The notes under the pieces were generated by a model, which saw only the letters and a list, made by a program, of their open reading frames with translations, was not told the DNA's origin and did no database searches. The translations under genes and the position numbers were made by a program. From Pseudonocardia sp. (GTDB lineage Bacteria > Actinomycetota > Actinomycetes > Mycobacteriales > Pseudonocardiaceae), in contig JAJAZD010000177.1 of NCBI GenBank assembly GCA_026785945.1, positions 1-33,135 of the forward strand: 33,135 nt of DNA. Reading direction: 5' to 3'. This document shows positions 16,333-25,285 of this stretch, piece by piece (within the stretch, counting starts at the first letter, position 1; every line of letters begins with the position of its first letter).

Positions 16333-17148
16333 TCAGGGGCGGCGACCCAGGGTGTGCCGGACCTGCTGGGTGAACGACAGCCGGCCGGAGTCGTCACGAA
16401 GCTGCTCCGCGGCCGTGCTCACCTGGCGGCGCAGCCGCTCGTGCTCCGGCTCGGGCACCGCCTCCCACATCGCGCGCTGGCCGTGCGACCACGAGAACTC
16501 CAGCAGGTGCTCGGCGTCGCGGAAGACGGCCTCGACCGTCCGGTGAGCGGTTCGCACGTCGGTCAGACCGCCTTCGCGCAGCAACTGCGCGACGCCCTCG
16601 TCGGAGGAGAACGGCCCGCGCCGGCCGCTCGTGCGCGCGTCGAGCATCGCCGGCGGGAGGTAGGGCCGGAACAGTGCGTCGAGCTGCTCCCAGCGCTCGT
16701 CCTGCGGTCCGAAGGTCGTCACGCCCAACCTGCCCCCGTCGACGAGCAACTGCGCCCAGGTCCGGACGGCGGCGCCGGGATCGGGGAGGAAGAACAACAC
16801 CAGGGAGGACGCGACGACGTCGTAGGACGACGGCGGCAGGCCGGGGGCGCGGGCGTCGGCGACCCGGACCTCGACCTGCGGCAGGTCGCGGGCGTCCCGG
16901 GCGGTGCGCTCGACCATCCGTGGAGCGAGGTCGATCCCGAGCACGCTCCCGGTCGGTCCGGCGGCCCGTGCGAGGGGCATCAGCGCCGCACCGCGTCCGC
17001 AGCCGACGTCGAGGACCCGCTCGCCCGCCTGCACGGCCAGCTCATCGACGAGACCCTGGGCAATGGGCCGGAACCAGGGGACGCCGACGTCGTCATAAGT
17101 GTCGGCGGCGCGGTCGAACACGCCCACGATTCCCTCGGGGGAGACCAT
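16333..17148 (-). CDS. Class I SAM-dependent methyltransferase
   Basis: ERVLDVGCGRGAALMPLARAAGPTGSVLGIDLAPRMV motif I region and downstream methyltransferase pattern. Confidence 0.88.
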   Translation of the reverse strand: MVSPEGIVGVFDRAADTYDDVGVPWFRPIAQGLVDELAVQAGERVLDVGCGRGAALMPLARAAGPTGSVLGIDLAPRMVERTARDARDLPQVEVRVADARAPGLPPSSYDVVASSLVLFFLPDPGAAVRTWAQLLVDGGRLGVTTFGPQDERWEQLDALFRPYLPPAMLDARTSGRRGPFSSDEGVAQLLREGGLTDVRTAHRTVEAVFRDAEHLLEFSWSHGQRAMWEAVPEPEHERLRRQVSTAAEQLRDDSGRLSFTQQVRHTLGRRP

Positions 17149-17322
17149 GGCGGCACCCTTACACAGCGGCGGACCGCTGACCAGTTTCGCTCGACGCCTC
17201 GGGCGGATTCGGGCGGATCCAGCGCCTTCGTGGGTCGAACGGATGAGGCCCGTTCACGTCGGTCCGCGTCGCATGTCAAACTGCGTCCTCCGCCCACCGG
17301 GCGGAGCTGGGAAAGGGGAGCA

Positions 17323-17880
17323 ATGGTGCGTGTCGGAAGACTCCTGGTGGCGGTCGGCTTCAGCCTGACCGTCTCGGCGTGCGGATCGGCCGCGCCGGTC
17401 GCCGGTCCGCCGACCGTGCAGGCGCAGCCTGATGCGGGCGCGATCGCGGCGGACGGCTGCCCACTCACCGCCGAGGCCCTGTCCGATGCCACCTCGCTGA
17501 GCTGGGAGTTGCAGGACACCCGCGAGGACTACCCGCTGGAGACGGTGGCCGGTGTCACGGCGACGGTGTGCCTGTTCACCGCGCCGGGCAGCCCACAGGC
17601 GGGTGGCGACCCACTGGTCCTGCGCGTCGATGTCGTCACCGGCGCCGATGCGGCGACGGTGCGCACCGGCTTCGAGGAGTCCTGTACCGGCAACTCCGGC
17701 ACCGTGAGCGACTCGGACGCCGCGGCGGGCGCGAAGGTCTGTGAACGCGACGGCACGGTGGTCGAGGGAGACATCGCCACCGGCGAGCGGACCGTCGAGG
17801 TGTACCTCGTCAACGCCGACACCGCCACGGCCGAGACCTTGACGCCCACCTTCGAGAAGATCCTCGCCGCGCTCGCGTAG
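17323..17880 (+). CDS. DUF3558-like lipoprotein
   Basis: Signal peptide with lipobox-like VSAC; RBS GAAAGGGGAG; mature domain resembles DUF3558-type actinobacterial lipoproteins. Confidence 0.72.
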   Translation: MVRVGRLLVAVGFSLTVSACGSAAPVAGPPTVQAQPDAGAIAADGCPLTAEALSDATSLSWELQDTREDYPLETVAGVTATVCLFTAPGSPQAGGDPLVLRVDVVTGADAATVRTGFEESCTGNSGTVSDSDAAAGAKVCERDGTVVEGDIATGERTVEVYLVNADTATAETLTPTFEKILAALA

Positions 17881-17911
17881 CGGGGCACACGACGACCGCT
17901 TCGTCTCGCGC

Positions 17912-17962
17912 GGTCGACGAACGAGCGCGCCGGCGGGAATGCCCGTCGCTCGCTCGTCCACC
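17912..17962. terminator. Imperfect hairpin (14/16 bp) downstream of the lipoprotein gene
   Basis: GGTCGACGAACGAGCG / CGCTCGCTCGTCCACC with a 19-nt loop. Confidence 0.5.
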
Positions 17963-18022
17963 ACAGAGGACGGCGACCCACGATCCTCATTCCCGTGTCG
18001 GCGTCAGGTCCCGGCCGACCGC

Positions 18023-18670
18023 TCAACCCGCGGGTGAGGCCTTCCTCATCCCCATGTAGCGCCGCTTCTCCTCGGCGTCGAGGTGCTCGACCGCGTACCG
18101 CAACGTGGTGCGCGGCATCGTGGCCGCGTGTCGGTCGAGGAAGGCCTGCAACCGCGGGAGATCGCGCTTGCTGGCTTCGTGGACCCAGCCGCCCACGGCC
18201 TCCTGCACCAACTCGACAGGGCCGTCGACGAGGATCTCTGCGAGCGCGAAGGTGTGGTCCAGCTCGCCGCGCCGGATGAAGAACCAGGTGGCGACGATCG
18301 CGGTCCGCCGTTCCCACCAGTGGTGAGATCGTGCGAGCAAGAACAGTGGATCGCGCGGGAGGTCGGCCAGGTAGCCACCCACCACATGCGGGGCGGCGCG
18401 ATCCACCAGGTCCCAGTCGTCGATCCGGTCATGGCGACGCAGATAGAGCTCATACAGTTCGCGGCGCCGGTCGGTCGAGGTGCCGCGTCGACGGGCCTGC
18501 CAGTCCATCACGGCGACCGCGCCCACGCGCGCGTCGTGCTCGGGCTGTTCGAGAAGAAACTCGATCTCCGCGGGCGGCAGGTCCAGCTCCTTGGTCAGCG
18601 CGAAGATCTCCCGCATCGGCACCCGCCCCGCTCCCGCGGCACGCAGGCGGTCGAGACGGTCGAGGAACAC
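18023..18670 (-). CDS. AlkD-like DNA alkylation repair protein, possibly lacking its N-terminus
   Basis: VPMREIFALTKE, RRHDRIDDWDLVDRAAPHVVGGYL, WWERRTAIVATWFFIRRGE, GGWVHEASKRD, MPRTTLRYAVEHL. Confidence 0.82.
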   Translation of the reverse strand: MFLDRLDRLRAAGAGRVPMREIFALTKELDLPPAEIEFLLEQPEHDARVGAVAVMDWQARRRGTSTDRRRELYELYLRRHDRIDDWDLVDRAAPHVVGGYLADLPRDPLFLLARSHHWWERRTAIVATWFFIRRGELDHTFALAEILVDGPVELVQEAVGGWVHEASKRDLPRLQAFLDRHAATMPRTTLRYAVEHLDAEEKRRYMGMRKASPAG

Positions 18671-18719
18671 AGCCGCGGTAGCCGTCCGGCCGGTGGTCGT
18701 GGTCGTGGCCCGGTGCGCG

Positions 18720-19335
18720 TGCCGCCAGACCCCGCGCGCGAGCGGTCAGCTCGTCCGCGGACACCGTCCCGGCCCCGGCGAGGACGTCCTGCAGCGCGGC
18801 GCCGAAGCACTCCAGCGGTGCCGTTGCGACGCCCCCCGTGGCCGCGGCGGCGTCGGCCATCGTGCCACCGAGGAACGACGCGACGGCCGGCGAGTTGCCC
18901 GCCGCAGGCCCGCCCGGGCCGGTCAGTTCGAGCACGGCGCTGTCACCGGTGTCGGGTTCCGCGGTCTCCCCCCCGGCCCGCGTTGTGGCGCCTCACCGAC
19001 CGGTGGCGCGCCGGTGAGGAACCAGTCCGACCGCCCGAGCTCGATCCCGAAGGTGGTGCGTTGCGCGACATCGTCGTCACGATGCTCGAACCGGCCACCT
19101 GCTCGGCACGGAGCAGCAGCGACGTGGCCACCTCGCCCGTCCCCTGGTTGAGCGGAGAGAACGCTCACCTCGTCGGCAGCGTCGCCGTGGAGGCGCTCCA
19201 ACGCGGTGACGGCCGCGAGGTCACCGCCCGCCGGGATCCGCCGGTCGACGTGTCGGCCCCCTCGGCCCTGGTGACCGACGGCGTCGGCGAACATCGGCAG
19301 CCCGATGTCGACCACTGCGATCTCGTCGGCAGGAC
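18720..19335 (-). pseudogene. Degenerate DUF1116-type gene with an internal deletion and frameshifts
   Basis: Pieces in different frames: IAVVDIGLPMFADAVGHQG...LAAVTALERLHGD; VAGSSIVTTMSRN; TTFGIELGRSDWFLTGAPPVGEA; AVLELTGPGGPAAGNSPAVASFLGGTMADAAAAT. Confidence 0.6.
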
Positions 19336-19445
19336 GAGCCCGGCCATCGAGGCCTCCCGATCGAGATCCGATAGTGGATGGCTGAACACTATCGAAGAGG
19401 CGCGTCGACTTCCTGCCCGCGCGAAAAGGGTGCAGGATCGGGCCG

Positions 19446-19748
19446 GTGATCATGTACATCGTGGCCGAGGGTGCGGCCGTGCGGGATGCGGACGACTGCG
19501 GCCGGCTGCACCTGCAGACCGACCTCGACCCGGACGGCCTGCGTGCCGCCCTCACGGCCACGGGCTCCGGCGAGTTCGTCGGCGGGGACACGGCACTGCT
19601 GGACCTCGGGGTGCTGCGGGCGCGGGCCGAACTCGTCGCCGCCGCACCGGACTGGGCGCAGCGATGGACGGCGATGGTGGACCACGCCGAGCGCGGGGGC
19701 CGGCTGTCGCCCGACGGCAGGTCAGTGCAGGTGAACGTGCAGCGGTGA
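19446..19748 (+). CDS. Small hypothetical protein (100 aa)
   Basis: MIMYIVAEGAAVRDADDCGRLHLQTDLDPDGLRAALTATG...; balanced composition, plausible protein. Confidence 0.55.
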   Translation: MIMYIVAEGAAVRDADDCGRLHLQTDLDPDGLRAALTATGSGEFVGGDTALLDLGVLRARAELVAAAPDWAQRWTAMVDHAERGGRLSPDGRSVQVNVQR

Positions 19749-19798
19749 CGGCGGGTCGGCCGCGGCGCTGCGACCGGACGGTCGACGGCCGGCACACG

Positions 19799-20287
19799 TC
19801 AGAGGACCGGGGCCTGTTCCCCGACCGGCTGCGTGGTGCTCCCGGCTGCCGCGACCTGTCCGGGCAAGTCCCGCCGGTCCACCGTCCGTGCCAAGGCGTG
19901 GAGCATCCCGGCGGCGATGGTGGGGAACCGGGTCGGGATCTCGGCTCGTGGCCACAGGATCGCCCAGACACGATCGATGTGGTGGGAGGCCGAGGTCACG
20001 GTGTAACCGATGCCGTTGTCTGCGGCGGTCCGGGCACCCTGCAGGAGCAGGGCGTGGCCCCAGCAACTGCAGAAGGTCATCCCGGCCAGGTCGACCACGA
20101 GATGGAACGGTCGCGGCGCGAGGGCATCGGCGAGCGCGTCCGCGAGCACGTCGAGGTTGATGAGATCGAACTCTCCGATCACCCGCAACACGACGATCTG
20201 ACCGTGGGGCGAGACCACCGAGGTGCTGACGAACGAGCCGGAGTTCCGCTGCTCGGGAAGGGGAACCGCATCGAGCGGTGTCGACAT
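19799..20287 (-). CDS. STAS-domain protein (anti-sigma factor antagonist-like)
   Basis: GQIVVLRVIGEFDLINLDVLADALADALAPRPFHLVVDLAGMTFCSCWGHALLLQGART. Confidence 0.82.
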   Translation of the reverse strand: MSTPLDAVPLPEQRNSGSFVSTSVVSPHGQIVVLRVIGEFDLINLDVLADALADALAPRPFHLVVDLAGMTFCSCWGHALLLQGARTAADNGIGYTVTSASHHIDRVWAILWPRAEIPTRFPTIAAGMLHALARTVDRRDLPGQVAAAGSTTQPVGEQAPVL

Positions 20288-20412
20288 GGGAGTGCCTCCG
20301 GCGCATGTTGTGACGGGGTCGCCAGGGACCGGAGCAACGGGGGCAAGGATACCGCTGATCCTGCCGGTGTCGACAAAACACCGGGCAACGCCCAGCTTCA
20401 CGGTCTGCTCGG

Positions 20413-21168
20413 CTACCTCTTCGCGGCGGGCAGCGCCTCCAGCACATCGGCGGCCAGATCGGCCTCGACGACCTGGCGTGCCACCGTGCTGAGCCGCAGG
20501 TTGTGGTCGCGGGCGTAGCCGCGGAGCCGGTTGAACGCCTGGTCCATGCTGAGGCTGCCGAGCTGCGCGAGCACCCCCTTCGCCTGCTCGATGATCACCC
20601 GGTTGTTCAGTGCGGTCTGCAGCTGCTCGTTGAGCACCTCACCCCGGTGGATCGCACGTTCCTGCAGGATGCCGATCGTCGCGACGTCCGCGAGCGCCTG
20701 GCCCAGGGCCAGATCTGCTGACGGCAGCGGTCCGGGCGTGCGGTGGAACAGGTTGAGGGCGCCGATGGCCTCCCCGCGCAGCCGCAGCGGGAGTGCGTGT
20801 ACGGAGCGGTAGGACTCCCGGTCGGCGAGCGCGGCGACGAACCGCGGCCACCGCGTCGACGCCTCGGCGAGGTCGTCCACGCTGACCGGGGCGCCCGAGC
20901 GGAAGCAGTCCACGCACGGTCCCTCGTCGGCCTGCAGCTGCAGCAGCTCGGTCCACTCGGTCTGCTCGTTGGTCGAGGCCACGACCCGCAGGTTGCGTTG
21001 GGCATCGGCCAGCAGGATCCCGGCGGAATCGGCGTCCAGCAGCTCGACGCTGTAACCGACGAGCCGGTCGAGCATGTCGATGATGTCGTAGTCGTCGACG
21101 AGCGTGTCGGCCAGGCCGACGAACGCCCGGATCAGCAGCTGCTCACGGCTGCCTGCTGCTTCGTTCAC
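20413..21168 (-). CDS. GAF-ANTAR domain transcription antitermination regulator
   Basis: GAF (LQADEGPCVDCFRSGAPVSVDDL) plus ANTAR (ALNNRVIIEQAKGVLAQLGSLSMDQAFNRLRGYARDHNLRLSTVARQVV). GTG start assumed. Confidence 0.9.
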   Translation of the reverse strand: MNEAAGSREQLLIRAFVGLADTLVDDYDIIDMLDRLVGYSVELLDADSAGILLADAQRNLRVVASTNEQTEWTELLQLQADEGPCVDCFRSGAPVSVDDLAEASTRWPRFVAALADRESYRSVHALPLRLRGEAIGALNLFHRTPGPLPSADLALGQALADVATIGILQERAIHRGEVLNEQLQTALNNRVIIEQAKGVLAQLGSLSMDQAFNRLRGYARDHNLRLSTVARQVVEADLAADVLEALPAAKR

Positions 21169-21170
21169 GG

Positions 21171-21923
21171 TCAGGTCTCCTTCGTGAAATGGAGGTGCCG
21201 GCCCACCACGTCTCGAGCGACGTGGGTGAGGAGCCGTTGTTCGGTGAACGCATGGGCGCGCAGCCGGGCGAACGCGTCGCTCGCGCTGATCCCGAGCTGG
21301 GCCACGACCATGCCGGTGGCCTGGTGGACCTCGGTCCGGTTGCCCCACGAGCGGTCCCGGGGCTTGTTCTCGGCGCGCGCGCCCGCACCGGGCCGGTTCC
21401 CGTCGCGCCGGTCCTGGTCGGGGTCGGTACGCAGGTCGAGCAGCATCAAGGCCGCGGTGTCGGCAACACTCATGGCGTCCCCCAGCTGGACACGGCTCAA
21501 TGATCCTGGGGCTCGGCGGTACATGTCCAACACCCCCAGATTGATGGTGCCCCATTGCAGGGGCAGAGCGAAGATGGCGCGGACATCGGTCTGTTCCACG
21601 ACCGCATTGCTGTACACCGGCCACCGGCTGGTCTCGACGACGTCGTCGACGTCGGGCACCAGCACCGGACGTCCGGAGGTGGCGGCCTCGATGCACGGGC
21701 CCTCACCGAGGGTGAACTGCAGCTCGTCGAGCAGTGAGGCGGTCGCGTCGCTGGCGAACAGGGTCTCGCGCATCGTGCTCGCGGTCATCAGCGAGATCGC
21801 GGCGCCGTCGATGTCGAGGCCGTCCGTGCAGGCCAGACAGATCCGCTCGGCGAGTGCTCGATCGTCGGGAATGTCGGTCGAAAGGGCCTGCAACACCCGG
21901 GTCACCCTTCCCGGATCAGCCAC
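21171..21923 (-). CDS. GAF-ANTAR domain regulator (tandem paralogue)
   Basis: GAF (FTLGEGPCIEAATSGRPVLVPDV) plus ANTAR (EVHQATGMVVAQLGISASDAFARLRAHAFTEQRLLTHVARDVV). Confidence 0.9.
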   Translation of the reverse strand: MADPGRVTRVLQALSTDIPDDRALAERICLACTDGLDIDGAAISLMTASTMRETLFASDATASLLDELQFTLGEGPCIEAATSGRPVLVPDVDDVVETSRWPVYSNAVVEQTDVRAIFALPLQWGTINLGVLDMYRRAPGSLSRVQLGDAMSVADTAALMLLDLRTDPDQDRRDGNRPGAGARAENKPRDRSWGNRTEVHQATGMVVAQLGISASDAFARLRAHAFTEQRLLTHVARDVVGRHLHFTKET

Positions 21924-21953
21924 CAGGGCGTTCCTCCCGCCCGGGACGGCCGT

Positions 21954-22643
21954 TCACAGGCCGGTGCCGAGGAATCGACCCGGGTCGCTGCCCGCGCGGG
22001 CGCCGTTCTCGAGCCAGCGGGCGAACCCGGCGCGGTCCCTCCGCTCGAGCTCGTCCAGCAGTCCTTCCCGCAGGCGTACCACCGCGCAGCGACCAGGTCC
22101 CGACGGGGCGGCGAGCAACGCGAAGTAGCTGCGGCGCCAGGCCAGGCACAGGTCCGGGGTGGACATCGCCCAGGGGTCGGAGGGCGATACGCGAGGCCCC
22201 CCGAGGGGGGTGACGGACAGTGACCTGGGAGGTGCGGGATTCACCCCGACCGGCGTGCCCGAGGCTGTGCGGAACCGGAACCACAACCAGGTCGCGCCGA
22301 GCAGGGCTGCCACCAGTACGACGGACCAGGCGGCCTGCCCGAGCACGATCCCCACCCCGGTCAGGGTGAGCCAGCCTGCGGCGCTCATGCCACCGGCGGT
22401 CAGGCCCGTGCGGGCGTCGGGCCGGACGACCGCCGGGCCGTCGCCGTGCACGGTGAGCATCGCGACGGTGCCGACGAGGACGCCGAGCGCAAGCCCGGCC
22501 ACCGCCATCTGGGGCATCACGAAGAACGTGATCGCGGCCGACAGGAGGCCCAGGACGACGATGAGACCGGTGAGGACGCGGACGAACGGGAGGGCCTCCC
22601 GGGGCGGGGGCGCCCACCAACCGTCGACGGCGCGGCCGGCCAT
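21954..22643 (-). CDS. Membrane protein of unknown function
   Basis: Several hydrophobic segments (VRVLTGLIVVLGLLSAAITFFVM; MAVAGLALGVLVGTVAMLTV; WLTLTGVGIVLGQAAWSVVLVAALLGATWLWF). Confidence 0.75.
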   Translation of the reverse strand: MAGRAVDGWWAPPPREALPFVRVLTGLIVVLGLLSAAITFFVMPQMAVAGLALGVLVGTVAMLTVHGDGPAVVRPDARTGLTAGGMSAAGWLTLTGVGIVLGQAAWSVVLVAALLGATWLWFRFRTASGTPVGVNPAPPRSLSVTPLGGPRVSPSDPWAMSTPDLCLAWRRSYFALLAAPSGPGRCAVVRLREGLLDELERRDRAGFARWLENGARAGSDPGRFLGTGL

Positions 22644-22798
22644 CAGGTCCCGCCTGAGAAGGTGTCTGTGATCACGTGTCGGCCCCGAATCTGGACGATC
22701 GCCGCCAGAGCGATACACCGGGGTCCCGGGCATAAGGCCGAACTCTGCGAGTTCGGGACGACTGTAGGACGGGGGGCGCCCGTCGGCAACTCCGGGTG

Positions 22799-23746
22799 TC
22801 AGAGGGTGTTCTGAGAAGCGTCGGCGTGTCTGCGTGACATCGACAAGCTGATCAACGACGGTGCCGGGAGTTTCACGCTCGCGTGGTGACCGATCCGCGT
22901 CGCGCCGTGTGAGCGTATGTGATGACGCCTTCGGCGCGGGCGAGCGTGCTCGGTCAGCTCGGTCAGCTCGGTCAGCTCGGTTGCGGGGATGGCGCTGCGG
23001 TGCGGGCCGCATCTCTCGACCCGCGCGGTCAGGTCGCGTTGCTGGGCGGCGGTGGGCAGATCGCGGTAGCTGCTGTCCCTGAGGACGTCGCGGGCGGTGT
23101 ACCCGTCGTGTGTCTGGAGCGCCTGGTCGGAGCTGGTGGTGGCCGGCGCCGTCGTGTCGAACACCGGCCGGGCCAGGCCGCGGTCGCAGGCGGTGGCTGC
23201 CACCTCCATGCGCATGAGGGGGTTGGGCAGGTGGCAGGGCAGCCATAGGTCCAGCCACTCGAAGGACTCGCCCGGCGCGAAGTGGACCCCGGTCCACACG
23301 TCATGGGCGGGGGTGTCGAAGACTCCGGCGAGGGTGTCGGGGTCGCTGTCGTGGGCGTTGTCCTTGTGGGTTTGCAGGGTCACCTCGCCGGTACCGGTGA
23401 GGTCGAGGACGCGGCGGGCGTCGTCGCCGATGCCGCGCAGCGGCATGAACATCGCCAGCTCGTTGCCGCGGCTGACCCAGCTGTCGGTGTCGCGCTCGAA
23501 GATGATGCTGCGTGACGCGGCACCGGCGAGTCGGACGGGTGCGACCAGGCGCCCATCGGGGGCGAGCTGCCCCAGCCAGGCGGTGGCGATCTCGAAGGCG
23601 CCGACGGTGGCGATGACAGGGTCGTAGGGGGCCGCGGCAGGGTGGCCCAGCGCGCCTTCGGCGAGAACGACCTCGACGTTGTCGGCGCCGGTGAGGCATG
23701 CCCCCGTGATTCGGATGAACCGGACGGCGCGACGAACCGAACCCAC
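22799..23746 (-). pseudogene. N-terminally truncated PCMT-like methyltransferase, resembling the FxLD-system type
   Basis: GALGHPAAAPYDPVIATVGAFEIATAWLGQLAPDGRLVAPVRL...SIIFERD...FMPLRGIGDDARRVLDLTGTGEVTLQTHKDN; SAM-binding N-terminal half missing, C-terminal tail low-complexity. Confidence 0.65.
22948..22980. repeat. Short tandem repeat, 9-bp unit CGGTCAGCT
   Basis: GCT CGGTCAGCT CGGTCAGCT CGGTCAGCT CGG. Confidence 0.92.
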
Positions 23747-23812
23747 CCTTGATTGCGGTAAGCCACCACATCGCGCCCGGACCTCGCGCTACAACCCAAA
23801 TCGATCAGGGCG

Positions 23813-24517
23813 GTGCAGATGAGGGCACGGGTGCGTAGGAGGCGAGGAGGGTTCGCCTGGTCCGCGGCGGTACTGGCCTTGGCTGCTGCGTTCCTGGTGG
23901 TCGTCCCGATGCTGGCCGGCGGGGACGCCGCCCCGGACGATGCCGCGCCGATCGGGCGCGCGGACGGGCCGCCGACCTGGGACCAGGTCCTGGCCATCCG
24001 TGACGAGCTGCGTGCGGCCGCGCTGTCGCCGGACTACCCGGTCGACGAGTCCCAGCTCGCGTCGATCGCGACCGCCCCCGGCCCGTACGTCGCGCTGGGC
24101 CGCATCGCGTTCCCCACCACCGGCCTCGATGCCGAGTTCGGGGCCGGCGTGCACCCGCCGGTGCTCGAACGCGGCCCGGGCCACTGGCCCGGAACCGCAC
24201 TACCCGGGCAACCCGGCAACAGCGTGATCTCCGGACACCGCACCACCTTCACCCGGCCCTTCGGCGACCTCGACCTGCTGGCGCCCGGCGACCCGATCGT
24301 GCTCACCCCCGCCGGAGCGCCTGCGGTCACTTACCGCGTCGTGGAGACCGCGATCGTGCCGGAGGCCGAGTACGCGCAGTTCGTACTGCGCCAACCCACC
24401 GACCCGACCGCGCGGGAGCTGACGCTGTTCGCGTGCCACCCCAAAGGCGAGCGCACCAATCGCATCGTGGTGCGCGCCGTCATCGAGCCAATCGACACAC
24501 CGGGCGAAGGGAGCTGA
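23813..24517 (+). CDS. Class E/F-type sortase
   Basis: N-terminal TM, PGQPGNSVISGHRTTFTRPFGDLDLL (His), ELTLFACHPKGERTNRIVVRA (Cys, Arg). Confidence 0.88.
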   Translation: MQMRARVRRRRGGFAWSAAVLALAAAFLVVVPMLAGGDAAPDDAAPIGRADGPPTWDQVLAIRDELRAAALSPDYPVDESQLASIATAPGPYVALGRIAFPTTGLDAEFGAGVHPPVLERGPGHWPGTALPGQPGNSVISGHRTTFTRPFGDLDLLAPGDPIVLTPAGAPAVTYRVVETAIVPEAEYAQFVLRQPTDPTARELTLFACHPKGERTNRIVVRAVIEPIDTPGEGS

Positions 24518-24521
24518 GCAC

Positions 24522-24553
24522 GCTCCCGGGAACACCAGCGCGATCCCGGGAGC
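24522..24553. terminator. Perfect 10-bp hairpin between the sortase and ferritin-like genes
   Basis: GCTCCCGGGA - 12 nt - TCCCGGGAGC, 5 nt after the sortase stop. Confidence 0.65.
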
Positions 24554-24667
24554 CAGGGGCGCACGGACGACCGTAGGACCATCGAGAAGCAGAAGGACGT
24601 GTTCATCCACATGCAACCCCCCACACCACCCCGACCCGGATACGCGCTGTTCGATGGGCGCCCGGTG

Positions 24668-25267
24668 ATGGCCTTCCGTCAGGAGTCCAGCCGGCGCACC
24701 TTCATCAAGGGCGCCGCACTGGTCGGCGTCGGCGGCGCCTTCGTCGCCTGGCGCGCGGGCGACCCGCGCGCCTTCGCCCAGGGCTCCGCGACGGACCTGG
24801 AGATCCTCAACTACGCGCTCACCTTGGAGTACCTGGAGGCCGAGTTCTACACCCAGGGCCTCGCCGGCAACGTGCTCACCGGGCGGGATCTGGAGCTGGT
24901 GACGCCGATCCGCGACCACGAGCAGGCCCACGTCACCGCCTTGACCGAGACGGTGACGTCGCTGGGCGGCACGCCCGCCGAGATGCCGAAGTTCATGTTC
25001 CCCGACGGCACGTTCACCGACCGGGACATGTTCCTCACCGCCGCCTCGATGTTCGAGGAGCTCGGCGTCACCGCCTACCACGGCCAGGTCCCGCTGATCC
25101 AGAGCGCCGAGATCCTCGGCGCCGCGGCGTCGATCGCCGGGGTGGAGTCACGGCACGCCGCAGTGGTCGCCGACCTGCTCGGCGGGGACCCGTTCCCGGC
25201 CCCGTTCGAGGCCAACAAGCCCATGGACGAGGTCCTCGCGGCCGCCGGCCAGTTCATCCAGTCCTGA
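24668..25267 (+). CDS. Tat-exported ferritin-like domain protein
   Basis: Tat signal SRRTFIKG; LNYALTLEYLEAEFYTQG...DHEQAHV...AGVESRHAAVVADLL. Confidence 0.87.
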   Translation: MAFRQESSRRTFIKGAALVGVGGAFVAWRAGDPRAFAQGSATDLEILNYALTLEYLEAEFYTQGLAGNVLTGRDLELVTPIRDHEQAHVTALTETVTSLGGTPAEMPKFMFPDGTFTDRDMFLTAASMFEELGVTAYHGQVPLIQSAEILGAAASIAGVESRHAAVVADLLGGDPFPAPFEANKPMDEVLAAAGQFIQS

Positions 25268-25285
25268 CCCGAAGGGAGACTCGCC

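Noticed and set aside
16312-16340. GGGGCTGTCTCA short direct repeat
   Set aside because: Two to three short copies at a gene end; too little to claim function.
16354-17322. N-terminal extension of the lipoprotein ORF
   Set aside because: Antisense to the methyltransferase; signal peptide and RBS place the start at 17323.
18083-20518. 811-aa plus-strand ORF
   Set aside because: Runs antisense to the AlkD-like, DUF1116 remnant and STAS genes; composition is typical of GC-driven spurious ORFs, no domain recognisable.
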